A stretch of 64,000 nt of DNA from an uncultured Prevotellaceae bacterium (GTDB lineage Bacteria > Bacteroidota > Bacteroidia > Bacteroidales > Bacteroidaceae): contig CACXPX010000002.1 of NCBI GenBank assembly GCA_902769705.1, positions 62,001 through 126,000 on the forward strand, given 5' to 3'. Both the position numbers and the translations under genes were made by a program. The first letter of the stretch is position 1. Each line of letters starts with the position of its first letter. This document shows, in pieces, positions 42,871 through 52,450 of the stretch. The notes below the pieces were generated by a model that saw only the letters and a program-made list of their open reading frames with translations, did no database searches and was not told where the DNA came from.

Positions 42871-43455
42871 ATGATTAATAACCATTCCATCGTAGGAGCC
42901 AAAATCAAAGGACTCAGGGAAACAAAGAACATCAGCATAGAAGAGATTGCTGAGCGTAGTGGACTGACTGTAGAACAAATCACGAGTATAGAGACCGATC
43001 AGAACTTGCCGTCGTTGGGTCCACTGATCAAGATTGCCAGAGCGCTTGGCGTGCGACTGGGCACATTTATGGATGATAACGATGCATTGGGTCCCGTTGT
43101 GTGTCGTGCTGAAGACCGCGAGCGCGATAGCAGCATCAGTTTTAGCAATGGTGCCACCGATGCCCGCAAGCATATGGAGTATCACCCGCTGGCACAGCAA
43201 AAAGCGGGCCGTCACATGGAGCCGTTCGTGATTGACATCAACCCTGAAGACTCTCCCAACTACCAACTCTCCGAACACGAAGGTGAAGAGTTCATCTACG
43301 TGATGCAGGGTGAGGTGGAGATTGTCTATGGCAAAGACACCTACACGCTGAAGGAGGGCGACAGCATCTTCTACGACTCGATTGTAAAGCACCACGTGCA
43401 TGGTGCTCCTGGCAAATCGGCCAAGATTCTCGCAGTGGTATACATCCCGTTTTAA
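42871..43455 (+). CDS. XRE-family regulator with C-terminal cupin domain
   Basis: A 194-residue protein with a helix-turn-helix (about residues 9-65: IVGAKIKGLRE, IEEIAERSGLTVEQITSIE) and a C-terminal cupin fold (about 110-190). The latter has HEGEEFIYVMQGEVEIVYG and GDSIFYDSIVKHHVHG, with His residues that could bind metal. Such proteins usually sense a small molecule with the cupin and regulate the adjacent gene. Here it lies 12 bp before an acyl-CoA synthetase gene and is surely cotranscribed with it, which suggests regulation linked to fatty or organic acid activation. Confidence 0.92.
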   Translation: MINNHSIVGAKIKGLRETKNISIEEIAERSGLTVEQITSIETDQNLPSLGPLIKIARALGVRLGTFMDDNDALGPVVCRAEDRERDSSISFSNGATDARKHMEYHPLAQQKAGRHMEPFVIDINPEDSPNYQLSEHEGEEFIYVMQGEVEIVYGKDTYTLKEGDSIFYDSIVKHHVHGAPGKSAKILAVVYIPF

Positions 43456-43467
43456 TTGTGAAAGAGA

Positions 43468-45195
43468 ATGAGTAATGTGAAATTAGACATGGCAGGCAGA
43501 CCTCTGCCAGACAGAACATACCCTGCTGAAACTGGAAGCGCCGGCTATAAACTTTGGGAGCGCACGTTGGGAGAGTGGCTCGAATACTGGGCAGAAACCA
43601 CCCCCGACAAAGAATACATCGTATACTCCGACCGCAATCTTCGATTCACTTGGTCGAAGTTTAACGAACGTGTAGACAACCTGGCTAAAGGACTGATTGC
43701 CATCGGTGTGAAGCCGGGCTCGAACGTCGGCATATGGGCTACCAATGTACCCGATTGGCTGACATTCCTTTATGCTACTGCGAAAATCGGAGCTGTGCTG
43801 GTCACCGTGAACACCAACTACAAGCAGTCCGAATTGGAGTATCTTTGCAAAGACTCCGACATGCATACCCTTTGTATTACTGACGGCACATGGGACTGTA
43901 ACTATGTAGACATGACTTATACCATGTTGCCAGAGTTGAAGACTTGTGAACGTGGTCATCTGAACAGCGAGCGTTTCCCATACCTGAAGAACGTGGTCTA
44001 TATTGGCATGGAGAAGTATCGAGGCATGTTCAATACTGCCGAGTTGCTGCTCTTGGGTCAGAATGTGGAGGACGAAACTCTACTGGAGATGAAGAGCAAG
44101 GTGACTTGCCACGATGTCTGCAACATGCAATACACCAGTGGCACCACAGGATTCCCCAAGGGCGTTATGCTGACCCACTATGGTATTGCTAACGATGGCT
44201 ATTTCACTGGCGAGAACATGGGCTTTACTGCAGATGACAAACTTTGCGTCTGTGTGCCTTTGTTCCACTGCTTTGGTGTCGTACTTGCCACAATGAACTG
44301 TTTGACGCACGGTTGTACGGAAGTGATGGTGGAGAAGTTCGACCCGTTAGTGGTTCTGGCCTCCATCCACAAAGAGCGTTGCACGGCTGTCTACGGTGTA
44401 CCCACGATGTTTATTGCGGAACTCAACCATCCAATGTTCGATATGTTCGACCTCACTTGTTTGCGCACGGGCATCATGGCTGGCAGCCTTTGTCCCGTGG
44501 AACTGATGAAGCAGGTGAGCGAAAAAATGTACATGACCATCACTAGCGTGTACGGACTGACGGAAAGTTCGCCTGGTATGACTCAAACTTGCTTGAACGA
44601 CACCTTTGAGCAACGTTGCACAACTGTAGGTCGCGATTTCCCATTTGTCGACGTGAAAGTGCTCAACCCCGAGACTGGCGAAGAGTGCCCTGTTGGTGTC
44701 CAGGGTGAAATGTGTTGTAAAGGCTTCAACGTAATGAAAGGTTACTATAAGAATCCCGAGGCCACTGCCGAGGTCATCGACAAGAACGGCTATCTTCACT
44801 CGGGCGACCTTGGTGTAAAGGATGAGCAGGGATTCTACAAGATTACCGGGCGTATCAAGGACATGATTATCCGTGGCGGTGAGAACATCTACCCACGCGA
44901 GATAGAGGAGTTCCTCTACCACATGCCAGGCATCCGCGACGTGCAAGTGGCAGCTGTACCCTCGAAGAAATACGGTGAGGCTGTCGGGGCTTTTATCATC
45001 CTCGAAGAGGGTGTAAAGATGGAACCCGAGGATGTACAAGAGTTCTGTCGTGGCAAGATTGCCCGTTACAAGATTCCGAAGTATGTGTTCTTTATCGATC
45101 AGTTCCCATTAACAGGTTCCGGCAAGATCCAGAAGTTCAAACTGAAGGAGATGAGCCTGCAACTCTGCGAGAAATTGGGCATTGAAGTCATCTGA
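43468..45195 (+). CDS. AMP-forming acyl-CoA synthetase / acid-CoA ligase
   Basis: A 575-residue member of the ANL adenylate-forming superfamily. The phosphate-binding loop is [11 protein letters not shown] (222-232). Later motifs are YGLTESSPG (A5 region), YLHSGDLG (A7), [20 protein letters not shown] (A8) and the catalytic lysine region [10 protein letters not shown] near the C-terminus. It should convert a carboxylic acid to its acyl-CoA through an acyl-AMP. The closest family resemblance is to medium- or long-chain fatty acid ligases, but the chain length is not readable from sequence. It is cotranscribed with the XRE-cupin regulator upstream. Confidence 0.93.
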   Translation: MSNVKLDMAGRPLPDRTYPAETGSAGYKLWERTLGEWLEYWAETTPDKEYIVYSDRNLRFTWSKFNERVDNLAKGLIAIGVKPGSNVGIWATNVPDWLTFLYATAKIGAVLVTVNTNYKQSELEYLCKDSDMHTLCITDGTWDCNYVDMTYTMLPELKTCERGHLNSERFPYLKNVVYIGMEKYRGMFNTAELLLLGQNVEDETLLEMKSKVTCHDVCNMQYTSGTTGFPKGVMLTHYGIANDGYFTGENMGFTADDKLCVCVPLFHCFGVVLATMNCLTHGCTEVMVEKFDPLVVLASIHKERCTAVYGVPTMFIAELNHPMFDMFDLTCLRTGIMAGSLCPVELMKQVSEKMYMTITSVYGLTESSPGMTQTCLNDTFEQRCTTVGRDFPFVDVKVLNPETGEECPVGVQGEMCCKGFNVMKGYYKNPEATAEVIDKNGYLHSGDLGVKDEQGFYKITGRIKDMIIRGGENIYPREIEEFLYHMPGIRDVQVAAVPSKKYGEAVGAFIILEEGVKMEPEDVQEFCRGKIARYKIPKYVFFIDQFPLTGSGKIQKFKLKEMSLQLCEKLGIEVI

Positions 45196-45269
45196 CATAA
45201 AAAGAACGGCTAACAGCGATTCCGCTTGATAGGATTCAATCATCAAACCCATTATACCCTTCCAATAAT

Positions 45270-45431
45270 ATGCGTTGCCTTTTAGACATACCTTCCGTTC
45301 GTGGGAATATCGGCGAAAGAATCTGTAATTCAGATTCTTATCTATGGATTGTCTTGATTGCGGTTGTTATGCTGGTTCTATGCCTCTTTGCCGCATTCCA
45401 ATACAAGCGTCGTATGGGAAAGACGAAGTAA
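45270..45431 (+). CDS. Small single-pass membrane protein (53 residues)
   Basis: A short open frame reading MRCLLDIPSVRGNIGE and onward, with one clear hydrophobic segment (WIVLIAVVMLVLCLFAAFQ, about residues 26-44) followed by a basic end YKRRMGKTK. This topology (membrane helix, positive inside) is unlikely by chance in a 160-bp frame. A terminator follows 17 bp after the stop. It starts 74 bp after the synthetase stop on the same strand. No separate promoter or strong ribosome site was seen, and the function is unknown. Confidence 0.5.
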   Translation: MRCLLDIPSVRGNIGERICNSDSYLWIVLIAVVMLVLCLFAAFQYKRRMGKTK

Positions 45432-45448
45432 AATATACTTTCAATCAC

Positions 45449-45492
45449 AAAAAAGCCCCGAGCCTTCATGCAGTTGAGACTCGGGACTTTTT
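45449..45492. terminator. Terminator, bidirectional
   Basis: AAAAAG-C-CCCGAG (45450-45462) pairs with CTCGGG-A-CTTTTT (45479-45491) with one internal mismatch. It serves the + strand genes ending at 45431 and possibly the convergent operon ending at 45539. Confidence 0.8.
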
Positions 45493-45538
45493 ATTTTTCA
45501 TTTTTAAATGGGCTTTTAGGATACCCTTTCTTGGAAAG

Positions 45539-46156
45539 TTATTGGTTATTGCCCAACAAACGGAAAGCCATGCGTAAGTTTTCAGGTACGACATTGAAAA
45601 ATGATTCTTCGTCTTTCCACTTGTATTCGTCTATCTGTTTCTGGCTGATCGTCACATTCTTCTCCGTATCAATGCCCGTTGTGGTATGCCAAATGGGAAC
45701 AAGAGACCCGTTGGTGAAATAATAGCGGTCTTCCACCTTGATATTGGGAGCGTCTTCGTTCGAACTGCGCACATAGGCAAATATCAAGTCACCCGTCGTT
45801 CGGTCGAAAAGAAACTCGTTGTAATAATTACGAGTGTCCACATTATAGTTGCGACGAATGAAGAATGCTTCATTCTGAGCACCTTTCACAGAATCCTCTT
45901 TCAACTCAGCATAGAATTCAAGTGTTTCCATTGAAGGTCCAGAGTCTGGGCGAATGAGCCTTAAACTGATCAAGGCATCGTTCTTGGGAATGTCTTCGTC
46001 TTTCTGAACGGCATTGATGTCGGCCAAAGCTTTCTTGTATGAATCGCGGACATCCGACACACGAGCTTTCGTAGCAGGATCATCTTGTGCGTTGGCAACC
46101 AATGGCACCAACATCATCATGGCGAAAACCAAGATTCTTATATTCGTTACCAACAT
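45539..46156 (-). CDS. Hypothetical secreted protein, third gene of TMEM43 operon
   Basis: A 205-residue exported protein with a signal peptide (MLVTNIRILVFAMMMLVPLVANAQ). The rest is an alpha/beta protein without a recognised motif: a helical segment near 30-50 (KARVSDVRDSYKKALADINA) and then a set of strands including FLFDRTTGDLIFAYVR and RYYFTNGSLVPIW. It begins 2 bp after the lipoprotein gene upstream, so the two are cotranscribed. The function is unknown, and the tight spacing points to a shared envelope role with the TMEM43 protein. Confidence 0.8.
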   Translation of the reverse strand: MLVTNIRILVFAMMMLVPLVANAQDDPATKARVSDVRDSYKKALADINAVQKDEDIPKNDALISLRLIRPDSGPSMETLEFYAELKEDSVKGAQNEAFFIRRNYNVDTRNYYNEFLFDRTTGDLIFAYVRSSNEDAPNIKVEDRYYFTNGSLVPIWHTTTGIDTEKNVTISQKQIDEYKWKDEESFFNVVPENLRMAFRLLGNNQ

Positions 46157-46158
46157 AT

Positions 46159-46752
46159 CTATTCCATTTTCATTGATTTCACAATGGCGTCTTTCACTGC
46201 ACTCATCTTCTCCTTGTTGTTCTCGGTATAGGTAAATGTCAATGTCAGACTTTTTGTTTCTTTTGCTTTGAAAGCAATGGTGGTGTATAGTTTTACAAGA
46301 GCCACTTTCGGATCGAGCACCTCAGTTTCGATGACGAAGCCGTCATCTGTGATTTGATGGTTCTTCACCGTACAATTTTCATCATCTTGTAACTGCTTCA
46401 GGAATTCTTCAGCGGACTTCTTGGAAAAAGATGTGTCGATATTTCTTTTTTCAAAGACAAGGGAATTCATCAAGTCATTCTCATTCAACACAAACGTGCC
46501 ATAGTTTTTTTCTTCTGATGACTCCTCATCCTCGAGGGTTGGATTCTTGTATTCCGACATAAAGTCAGGATACTGGAAAGAACAACCATCGACTTTCTTC
46601 GACAGCATCTTCACACCATCAGGAACCGTCACGCCACTGACATTGGCACCTTTATCGTGACACGAGGCCACTCCAAGAAATGCCAAAGTCAGCAACATGA
46701 GGCTTACGCCACGAATGGCGTTTTTCAAATTATGGATTCGTTGGCGTTGCAT
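46159..46752 (-). CDS. Hypothetical lipoprotein, second gene of TMEM43 operon
   Basis: A 197-residue lipoprotein from the ATG at 46752, with signal RGVSLMLLTLAFLGVASC (lipobox VASC). The frame is open for 66 further codons upstream, but those lie inside the TMEM43 gene in another frame and encode no plausible signal. The mature part is charged near EDEESSEEKNYG and otherwise alpha/beta, with a predicted strand VKLYTTIAFKAKETKSLTLTF. It overlaps the end of the TMEM43 gene by 23 bp and is followed 2 bp later by the secreted protein gene. No family was recognised. Confidence 0.8.
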   Translation of the reverse strand: MQRQRIHNLKNAIRGVSLMLLTLAFLGVASCHDKGANVSGVTVPDGVKMLSKKVDGCSFQYPDFMSEYKNPTLEDEESSEEKNYGTFVLNENDLMNSLVFEKRNIDTSFSKKSAEEFLKQLQDDENCTVKNHQITDDGFVIETEVLDPKVALVKLYTTIAFKAKETKSLTLTFTYTENNKEKMSAVKDAIVKSMKME

Positions 46753-48055
46753 CAGTAACAGGTGAGTTAGCTGCGGCTGCAGCACTCTTCTCGCGACCAC
46801 GTTTGACCAAGAAGAACACGAATGCACCAGCAACCGCCAAAATGATAATGCCAATGAGTGGACGATAGAAGAGCCAAGCAAGGGCAATGATGATGAGCGA
46901 CCAGATGATTCCGACAACGGTGCAAATGAATCCCACGCCAGCTCCAACAACCTTCGAGAGGAACGGGATAACCTTCATGAGGGTTGTCAGGATGCCAAAG
47001 ATTCCCTTCAAGCCACCGATGACAATCATGATGCCCACGATACGAAGTATCCAGAGCCACATATTGTTAGCCTGATGCTCCGACTCGTACATTTCGTCTG
47101 CAGTCTTTTCTCCCATGACAAGGGTAGAGAAGGTCTTGCCGTTCTTTGCTTTGAAAGGCTTGAATGAGTCGCCAGCAACCACAGCCATCAGAGAGACTGT
47201 AGCAGGATCGGTCTTGAAGAACGTGATGCGGACGTCACCCACCTGAGGACTATTGGGGGATGCGCCGAAATAAAGTGTACTGCCAGAAGCATGAACATAG
47301 GGATAGTCAACCACGTTTGTGGCATTAGCATCAGTGCTGGTGCTGTTGGCTGAAGCACGCATTGAGTTCTCAACGGCATTTCCTACACCTACGTTAGTGC
47401 CAGAGCGCTGAGCAGCCACACGCTGGGCTTCACCGTTCCAAGTGCGCATCTGCTCATCGGGGAAAGTAACGTCGAAAGAAGATTTTCCACCGATAGACTG
47501 TATTTGGCCAGAAGTCAGTTTATAGGCGCCGAAGGTAACATTCTCAGCATATACACGAGCGTCCTCGGCATTGAAAAGCGTGAAGTTCTTACCTTGATAT
47601 GCGGGATCTTTAAAAGCACTTGAATTGACAGGAGCATTTGTCCAACCTTGGCTATAAGTGTAGGTTGTTGTCACTTCCTCACCACCACCAAGTTTGTCTT
47701 TCTTCTGCTGATGAGCAGTCTCACGCCACTGATAATACTCCACGGTGTGTCCCAGGTTGATGGCGACAGCTCCAACGTTGAAGTTGGGGTCAACGATTGA
47801 GTCTGTTGTGGTTGCCAAACCTGTAGCGTGAATGAGTTTGCCTTCGAGTTCCTGGTCAATCCTGTTGATGTCTTCCATCTCAACAGTGACACCCTGTGCC
47901 TCGTTCAGCATTTTGTCTGTTTTCACTGCGCGCCCTTCGTTCCACCAAAGGAGTGCTGTTCCGGCAAGGAACATCAAGAAACCTGTTCCGATACCGCCAA
48001 AGCTTTTGCCTAAGCGACTGCCATAACTGTTAGTTGTTGTTTCGGTATAAGCCAT
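46730..48055 (-). CDS. TMEM43-family membrane protein
   Basis: A 441-residue membrane protein of the TMEM43 (LUMA) family, known from animals, where it is a nuclear-envelope/ER protein, and from scattered bacteria. One helix lies near the N-terminus (about 21-38, GIGTGFLMFLAGTALLWW). A large extracytoplasmic domain follows (about 50-325), with HATGLATTTDSIVDPNF and the later DVRITFF. Three more helices lie at about 332-355, 370-397 and 400-417. The bacterial function is not settled. It opens a three-gene operon with two exported proteins and has its own promoter. Confidence 0.88.
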   Translation of the reverse strand: MAYTETTTNSYGSRLGKSFGGIGTGFLMFLAGTALLWWNEGRAVKTDKMLNEAQGVTVEMEDINRIDQELEGKLIHATGLATTTDSIVDPNFNVGAVAINLGHTVEYYQWRETAHQQKKDKLGGGEEVTTTYTYSQGWTNAPVNSSAFKDPAYQGKNFTLFNAEDARVYAENVTFGAYKLTSGQIQSIGGKSSFDVTFPDEQMRTWNGEAQRVAAQRSGTNVGVGNAVENSMRASANSTSTDANATNVVDYPYVHASGSTLYFGASPNSPQVGDVRITFFKTDPATVSLMAVVAGDSFKPFKAKNGKTFSTLVMGEKTADEMYESEHQANNMWLWILRIVGIMIVIGGLKGIFGILTTLMKVIPFLSKVVGAGVGFICTVVGIIWSLIIIALAWLFYRPLIGIIILAVAGAFVFFLVKRGREKSAAAAANSPVTDATPTNP

Positions 48056-48104
48056 AAATATGTTTTTTTAGTTAGTGATAATTATACTTTTTTTATTATT
48101 CAGC

Positions 48105-48113
48105 GCAAAAATA
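48105..48113 (-). promoter_or_regulatory. Promoter -7 element for the TMEM43 operon
   Basis: The - strand reads TATTTTTGC, 49 bp before the ATG at 48055 and directly after the sulfatase stop. Confidence 0.65.
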
Positions 48114-48121
48114 CAAAAAAA

Positions 48122-49708
48122 TCAATTATCCGCCAAAAGATTTAAATGAAAAAAACGCACACTATCGTTATATTGCGTCTGCAAGCGGAGCATTTCCTCT
48201 TTCAATTTGCGTGTGATACGCTCTGTTCCTGGCATTCCATATATATTGTGCATTTGCTGTGGGTCACGCTTGAGGTCATAGAGTTCCCACGAGTCGATGT
48301 CATCGTAGAAATGGATAAGAGAATAGCGCTTGGTGCGCACGCCATAATGTTTGCAAACGGAGTGCTCAGCTGGATATTCGTAATAATGGTAATAAAGCGA
48401 CTTCCGCCAATCCCGCGGTTTCTCACCTTTCAACAGAGGAAGCATCGATTTGCCTTGAATGTCATTAGGGATATCTACCCCCGCTGCTTCGAGAATTGTT
48501 GGCGCATAGTCGATATTCTGCACCATCTGCTTGATGTCTCCCTGCTTACCACCTGGAAAATAGATCACCAATGGAGTGCGAAACGATTCTTCATACATGA
48601 ACCGTTTGTCAAACCACCCATGCTCGCCCATATAGAACCCTTGGTCGCTGGTATATACTATCATCGTATTATCGAGCATTCCATGATCGCGCAAATAGTT
48701 AATAACACGTCCTACATTACGGTCAACAGAATGAATCACACGCAGATAATCGTGCATATACCGCTGGTATTTCCATTCTGCCAGAGCATGTCCTGTCAGT
48801 TCTTCATCTTTGAACTTCTGGATGATAGGATCATAATATTTATCCCAAACAGCGCGTTGTTCTTTGTTCATGCGCTCATAGTTGGCGCGCCCCCATTTCT
48901 CGAGCACCGAACCCGTGTGAATCTCATTCTCATGGTCGGCCATTTTCAAGTCGTAGACAATATCCATATCCTTTGCGATGCTCATCTCCTGCTTTTGAGC
49001 AGCCAACCTACCTTCATAGTCATCATAAAAAGTCTCGGGTATAGGGTAGACGCGGTCGGCATAGAGTTGCAAGTCGCAAGTGTCAGGGTTCCACACACGA
49101 TGTGGAGCCTTGTGATGAAGCAACAGACAGAAAGGTTTTTGTTTGTCGCGCTTGTTCTCGAGCCAATCGAGTGCCACGTCGGTGATGATGTTGGTCACAT
49201 AGCCTTCGCGTTGCAGCCGTTCTCCATTGCGATTGAATTGTGGTTGGTAGTATTCGCCTTGTCCGATGAGGATGTCCCAATAGTCGAATCCCGTTGGGGC
49301 GCTAGTAAGATGCCACTTCCCTATCATAGCCGTCTCATAGCCCGCTTTCTGCAACAGTTTAGGGAAAGTCTGCTGACTACCATCGAAGGTGCGGGTGTTG
49401 TCGGTGAATCCATTGGCGTGACTATGTTTCCCTGTTAGCAGACATGCTCTTGAAGGTCCACTAAGCGAATTGGCAACAAACGAATTGGTGAAACGTGCGC
49501 CATGATTGGCTATCCAATCAATGTTGGGTGTTTCGATAAACCGACGGTCGTATGCGCTGATGGTTTGATAGGAATGGTCATCACTCATGATGTAAACAAT
49601 GTTCATCCGTTTGGGGGTGCCATCATCTCCATTTCCTTGAGCGGCAATGGGAACGGCAACTCCTATCATCACGAATCCTGTCCACGTGGCTTTTTGTTGA
49701 TTTTTCAT
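48122..49708 (-). CDS. Sulfatase, serine-type (family S1)
   Basis: A 528-residue exported sulfatase. The signal region ends near PIAAQG (residue ~24). The N-terminal metal site is IVYIMSDDHS, and the modification motif is S-G-P-S-R at residues 83-87, with Ser83 the residue oxidised to formylglycine. Ser rather than Cys means it depends on the radical-SAM maturase (anSME type), which must be encoded elsewhere. Further conserved parts are GKWHL and TSDQGFYMGEHGWFDKRFMYEESFRTP. The overall look resembles S1 sulfatases acting on sulfated host glycans, such as N-acetylglucosamine-6-sulfate. It is a single gene between the pnp end and the TMEM43 promoter. Confidence 0.93.
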   Translation of the reverse strand: MKNQQKATWTGFVMIGVAVPIAAQGNGDDGTPKRMNIVYIMSDDHSYQTISAYDRRFIETPNIDWIANHGARFTNSFVANSLSGPSRACLLTGKHSHANGFTDNTRTFDGSQQTFPKLLQKAGYETAMIGKWHLTSAPTGFDYWDILIGQGEYYQPQFNRNGERLQREGYVTNIITDVALDWLENKRDKQKPFCLLLHHKAPHRVWNPDTCDLQLYADRVYPIPETFYDDYEGRLAAQKQEMSIAKDMDIVYDLKMADHENEIHTGSVLEKWGRANYERMNKEQRAVWDKYYDPIIQKFKDEELTGHALAEWKYQRYMHDYLRVIHSVDRNVGRVINYLRDHGMLDNTMIVYTSDQGFYMGEHGWFDKRFMYEESFRTPLVIYFPGGKQGDIKQMVQNIDYAPTILEAAGVDIPNDIQGKSMLPLLKGEKPRDWRKSLYYHYYEYPAEHSVCKHYGVRTKRYSLIHFYDDIDSWELYDLKRDPQQMHNIYGMPGTERITRKLKEEMLRLQTQYNDSVRFFHLNLLADN

Positions 49709-49730
49709 GTTGTAGGTCGGTTTGTCGACA

Positions 49731-49738
49731 CAAAGGTA
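49731..49738 (-). promoter_or_regulatory. Promoter -7 element for the sulfatase gene
   Basis: The - strand reads TACCTTTG, 22 bp before the ATG at 49708, with TTTG about 21 bp upstream. Confidence 0.6.
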
Positions 49739-49777
49739 ACGAAATAAAACGGATTAACAAAATAATCCAATAAAAAT

Positions 49778-49825
49778 CCCGATTCCATCGGCTTTACTCT
49801 TGTGTGGAGTATCGATGAAATCGGG
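49778..49825 (-). terminator. Terminator after pnp
   Basis: CCCGATTCCATCG (49778-49790) pairs with CGATGAAATCGGG (49813-49825) with one mismatch, 45 bp after the pnp stop. T residues follow on the - strand. Confidence 0.8.
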
Positions 49826-49870
49826 AATTATTGTATCTTGTCAAGTTATATCAACTTGCAAGCGACATTC

Positions 49871-52246
49871 TTAGTCGATGTCGGTTCCGTGATCGAGCGA
49901 GTCATTGAAGTCACGAGGCTCATGTTGTGCCATCGGGTCGTGATAGTCTTCGCTGAAACGCTGTTCGCGGTTCTCAAAACGACGGTTCTCGCGCTGTGGA
50001 CGATCGCCATTATTGTTACGACGATCGTTGTTGCCATTGCGACGCTCATTGTTGTTGCGGCGCTCACCACGCTCAGGACGCGGACGACGCTCACGCTCCA
50101 CATATCCCTCTGGTTTCGGGATGAGCACACGGTGCGAGAGTTTGTACTTACCTGTCTTGGGATCAATTTCGAGCAGTTTCACATTGATCTTATCACCCTC
50201 TTTGAGGCCAGCCTCTTCAACGGTATCCAAACGCTTCCAGTCGATTTCCGAAATGTGAAGCAATCCATCCTTGCCAGGCATGATTTCGACAAAGCATCCA
50301 TAAGGCATTATCGAACGAACGGTACCCTCGTAGACCTCGCCCACCTCAGGCACAGCCACGATGGCCTTAATCTTGCGGACGGCAGCCTCAATCGACTCCT
50401 TGTTGGGAGCGCTGACCTGCACCTTGCCCACACCGTCGACTTCGTCGATGGTAATGGTGGCACCTGTGTCTTCCTGCATCTGCTGAATGATTTTTCCGCC
50501 CGGGCCAATAACTGCACCGATGAACTCCTTCGGAATATCGAAGGCCTCGATGCGCGGCACTTGAGGTTTCAATTCGGCACGAGGTTCGGCGATAGTGTCG
50601 GTCAGGCAGTTGAGGATGTGCTCACGACCAGCCTTAGCTTGCATCAAAGCCTTCTCAAGAATCTCGAACGACAAACCATCGCACTTGATATCCATCTGAG
50701 TAGCGGTCAGACCGTCTTTGGTACCTGTGGTCTTGAAGTCCATATCGCCCAAGTGGTCCTCGTCGCCAAGGATGTCAGAGAGCACTGCGTATTTCTCCTC
50801 ACCGGGATTTTTAATCAATCCCATTGCAATACCGCTCACAGGCTTCTTCATGGGAACACCAGCATCCATCAGAGCGAGTGTTCCTGCGCATACTGTGGCC
50901 ATTGAACTCGAGCCGTTCGACTCCAGAATCTGGCTGACCAGACGCACGGTGTAAGGGAACTCCTCGGGAATTTGATCCTTCAAAGCACGCCAAGCCAAGT
51001 GGCCGTGACCAATCTCACGACGTCCGACACCACGCGAAGCCTTAGCTTCACCTGTGCAGAACGGCGGGAAGTTATAGTGAAGCAAGAAACGCATGTAGCC
51101 GCGCTCCAGTACATCGTCCACCAGTTTCTCATCGAGCTTTGTTCCCAATGTACAGGTGGTCAGGCTCTGTGTCTCGCCTCGTGTGAAGATGCTGCTTCCG
51201 TGAGGCATAGGCAGAGGTGAAACCTCGCACCAGATAGGGCGAATCTCATCGGTCTTGCGGCCATCGAGACGGATACCCTCATCGAGGATGCAACGGCGCA
51301 TAGCGTCGCGCTCCACATCGTGATAGTAGCGGTCCATCATGGCAGCATACTGCTCAGCTTGCTCGGCATCTTCTGCGATGTCGGTATGTTCTGCCATATA
51401 TTTCTCTTTGAAGTCTTCAAGAATCTTTTCGAAAGCCTCAGCACGTGCTTGTTTTTCCAAAGCCTGCTTCGTCACGTCGTATGCGGCCTGATAGCATTCC
51501 TTCTGCATCTGCTCGCGCAGAGCCTCGTCGTTTACCTCGTGGTCGTATTCGCGCTTCACGTCCTTACCCAGTTCCTTGCTCAACTCCACCTGCAGTTCGC
51601 ACATGGGTTTGATAGCTGCCATAGCAGCCTTCAGGGCACCCAGCAAGTCTTGTTCGCTGACTTCCTTCATCTCGCCTTCCACCATCATGATATTCTCGGC
51701 GCTGGCGCCCACCATGATGTCCATGTCGGCTTGTTTCATCTGCTCGAACGTGGGGTTGATGACATACTCGCCATCCACGCGAGCCACGCGAACTTCACTG
51801 ATGGGGCACTCGAAGGGGATATCTGAACAAGCCAAAGCGGCTGAAGCAGCAAAGCCAGCCAATGCATCAGGCTGATCGATTCCATCGGCTGAGAACAGCA
51901 TCACGTTCACATACACCTCAGCGTGATAGTTGCTGGGGAACAGGGGGCGCAGCACACGGTCGACCAAACGGCTGGTCAAAATCTCATTGTCACTGGCCTT
52001 GCCCTCGCGCTTGGTGAATCCGCCCGGGAAACGTCCGGCAGCGGCATACTGCTCACGATAATCAACCTGCAAAGGCATGAAATCCGTACCGGGAACTGCA
52101 TCCTTTGCGGCACAAACAGTGGCCAGAAGCACGGTGTTGCCCATACGCAGCACAACGCTTCCGTCGGTCTGCTTTGCCACTTTCCCGGTCTCAATTGTGA
52201 TGGTTCTTCCATCAGGCAATTGAACACTTTTTGTAATTACGTTCAT
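49871..52246 (-). CDS. pnp: Polyribonucleotide nucleotidyltransferase
   Basis: PNPase, the phosphorolytic 3'-5' exoribonuclease of mRNA decay; 791 residues. It has two RNase-PH domains (first with [15 protein letters not shown], second with [15 protein letters not shown] and [13 protein letters not shown]), a KH domain ([17 protein letters not shown]) and an S1 domain ([18 protein letters not shown], then GLLHISEI). The usual protein ends near the S1 domain. Here a ~75-residue tail rich in R, N, E and G follows (for example [15 protein letters not shown]), probably disordered and RNA-binding. It has its own promoter and terminator. Confidence 0.97.
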   Translation of the reverse strand: MNVITKSVQLPDGRTITIETGKVAKQTDGSVVLRMGNTVLLATVCAAKDAVPGTDFMPLQVDYREQYAAAGRFPGGFTKREGKASDNEILTSRLVDRVLRPLFPSNYHAEVYVNVMLFSADGIDQPDALAGFAASAALACSDIPFECPISEVRVARVDGEYVINPTFEQMKQADMDIMVGASAENIMMVEGEMKEVSEQDLLGALKAAMAAIKPMCELQVELSKELGKDVKREYDHEVNDEALREQMQKECYQAAYDVTKQALEKQARAEAFEKILEDFKEKYMAEHTDIAEDAEQAEQYAAMMDRYYHDVERDAMRRCILDEGIRLDGRKTDEIRPIWCEVSPLPMPHGSSIFTRGETQSLTTCTLGTKLDEKLVDDVLERGYMRFLLHYNFPPFCTGEAKASRGVGRREIGHGHLAWRALKDQIPEEFPYTVRLVSQILESNGSSSMATVCAGTLALMDAGVPMKKPVSGIAMGLIKNPGEEKYAVLSDILGDEDHLGDMDFKTTGTKDGLTATQMDIKCDGLSFEILEKALMQAKAGREHILNCLTDTIAEPRAELKPQVPRIEAFDIPKEFIGAVIGPGGKIIQQMQEDTGATITIDEVDGVGKVQVSAPNKESIEAAVRKIKAIVAVPEVGEVYEGTVRSIMPYGCFVEIMPGKDGLLHISEIDWKRLDTVEEAGLKEGDKINVKLLEIDPKTGKYKLSHRVLIPKPEGYVERERRPRPERGERRNNNERRNGNNDRRNNNGDRPQRENRRFENREQRFSEDYHDPMAQHEPRDFNDSLDHGTDID

Positions 52247-52323
52247 CTGAAATTAATACTTACTTTTTTGTCTTTATAACATCTAAAAAATATATAAAAT
52301 CTTCTTCGATTTTGAAAACCAGC

Positions 52324-52332
52324 GCAAAGATA
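52324..52332 (-). promoter_or_regulatory. Promoter -7 element for pnp
   Basis: The - strand reads TATCTTTGC, 77 bp before the pnp ATG. Confidence 0.75.
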
Positions 52333-52450
52333 CCTATTAAAATGTAGAAAGAAGAACGAACCGTGAAGAATTTCCATCTGATGTGAGTTTCTTTAACGTT
52401 TTTTGGGCATTTAGCCGTCTTTTTTGTAACTTTCCCTCTTTCAAGGGTGT

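Noticed and set aside
46753-46950. N-terminal extension of the lipoprotein in the TMEM43 operon
   Set aside because: It would overlap TMEM43 by more than 200 bp and place the lipoprotein signal in the middle of the protein.
48146-49438. Long antisense open frame opposite the sulfatase
   Set aside because: It is a shadow; the sulfatase strand has the intact active-site motif and export signal.
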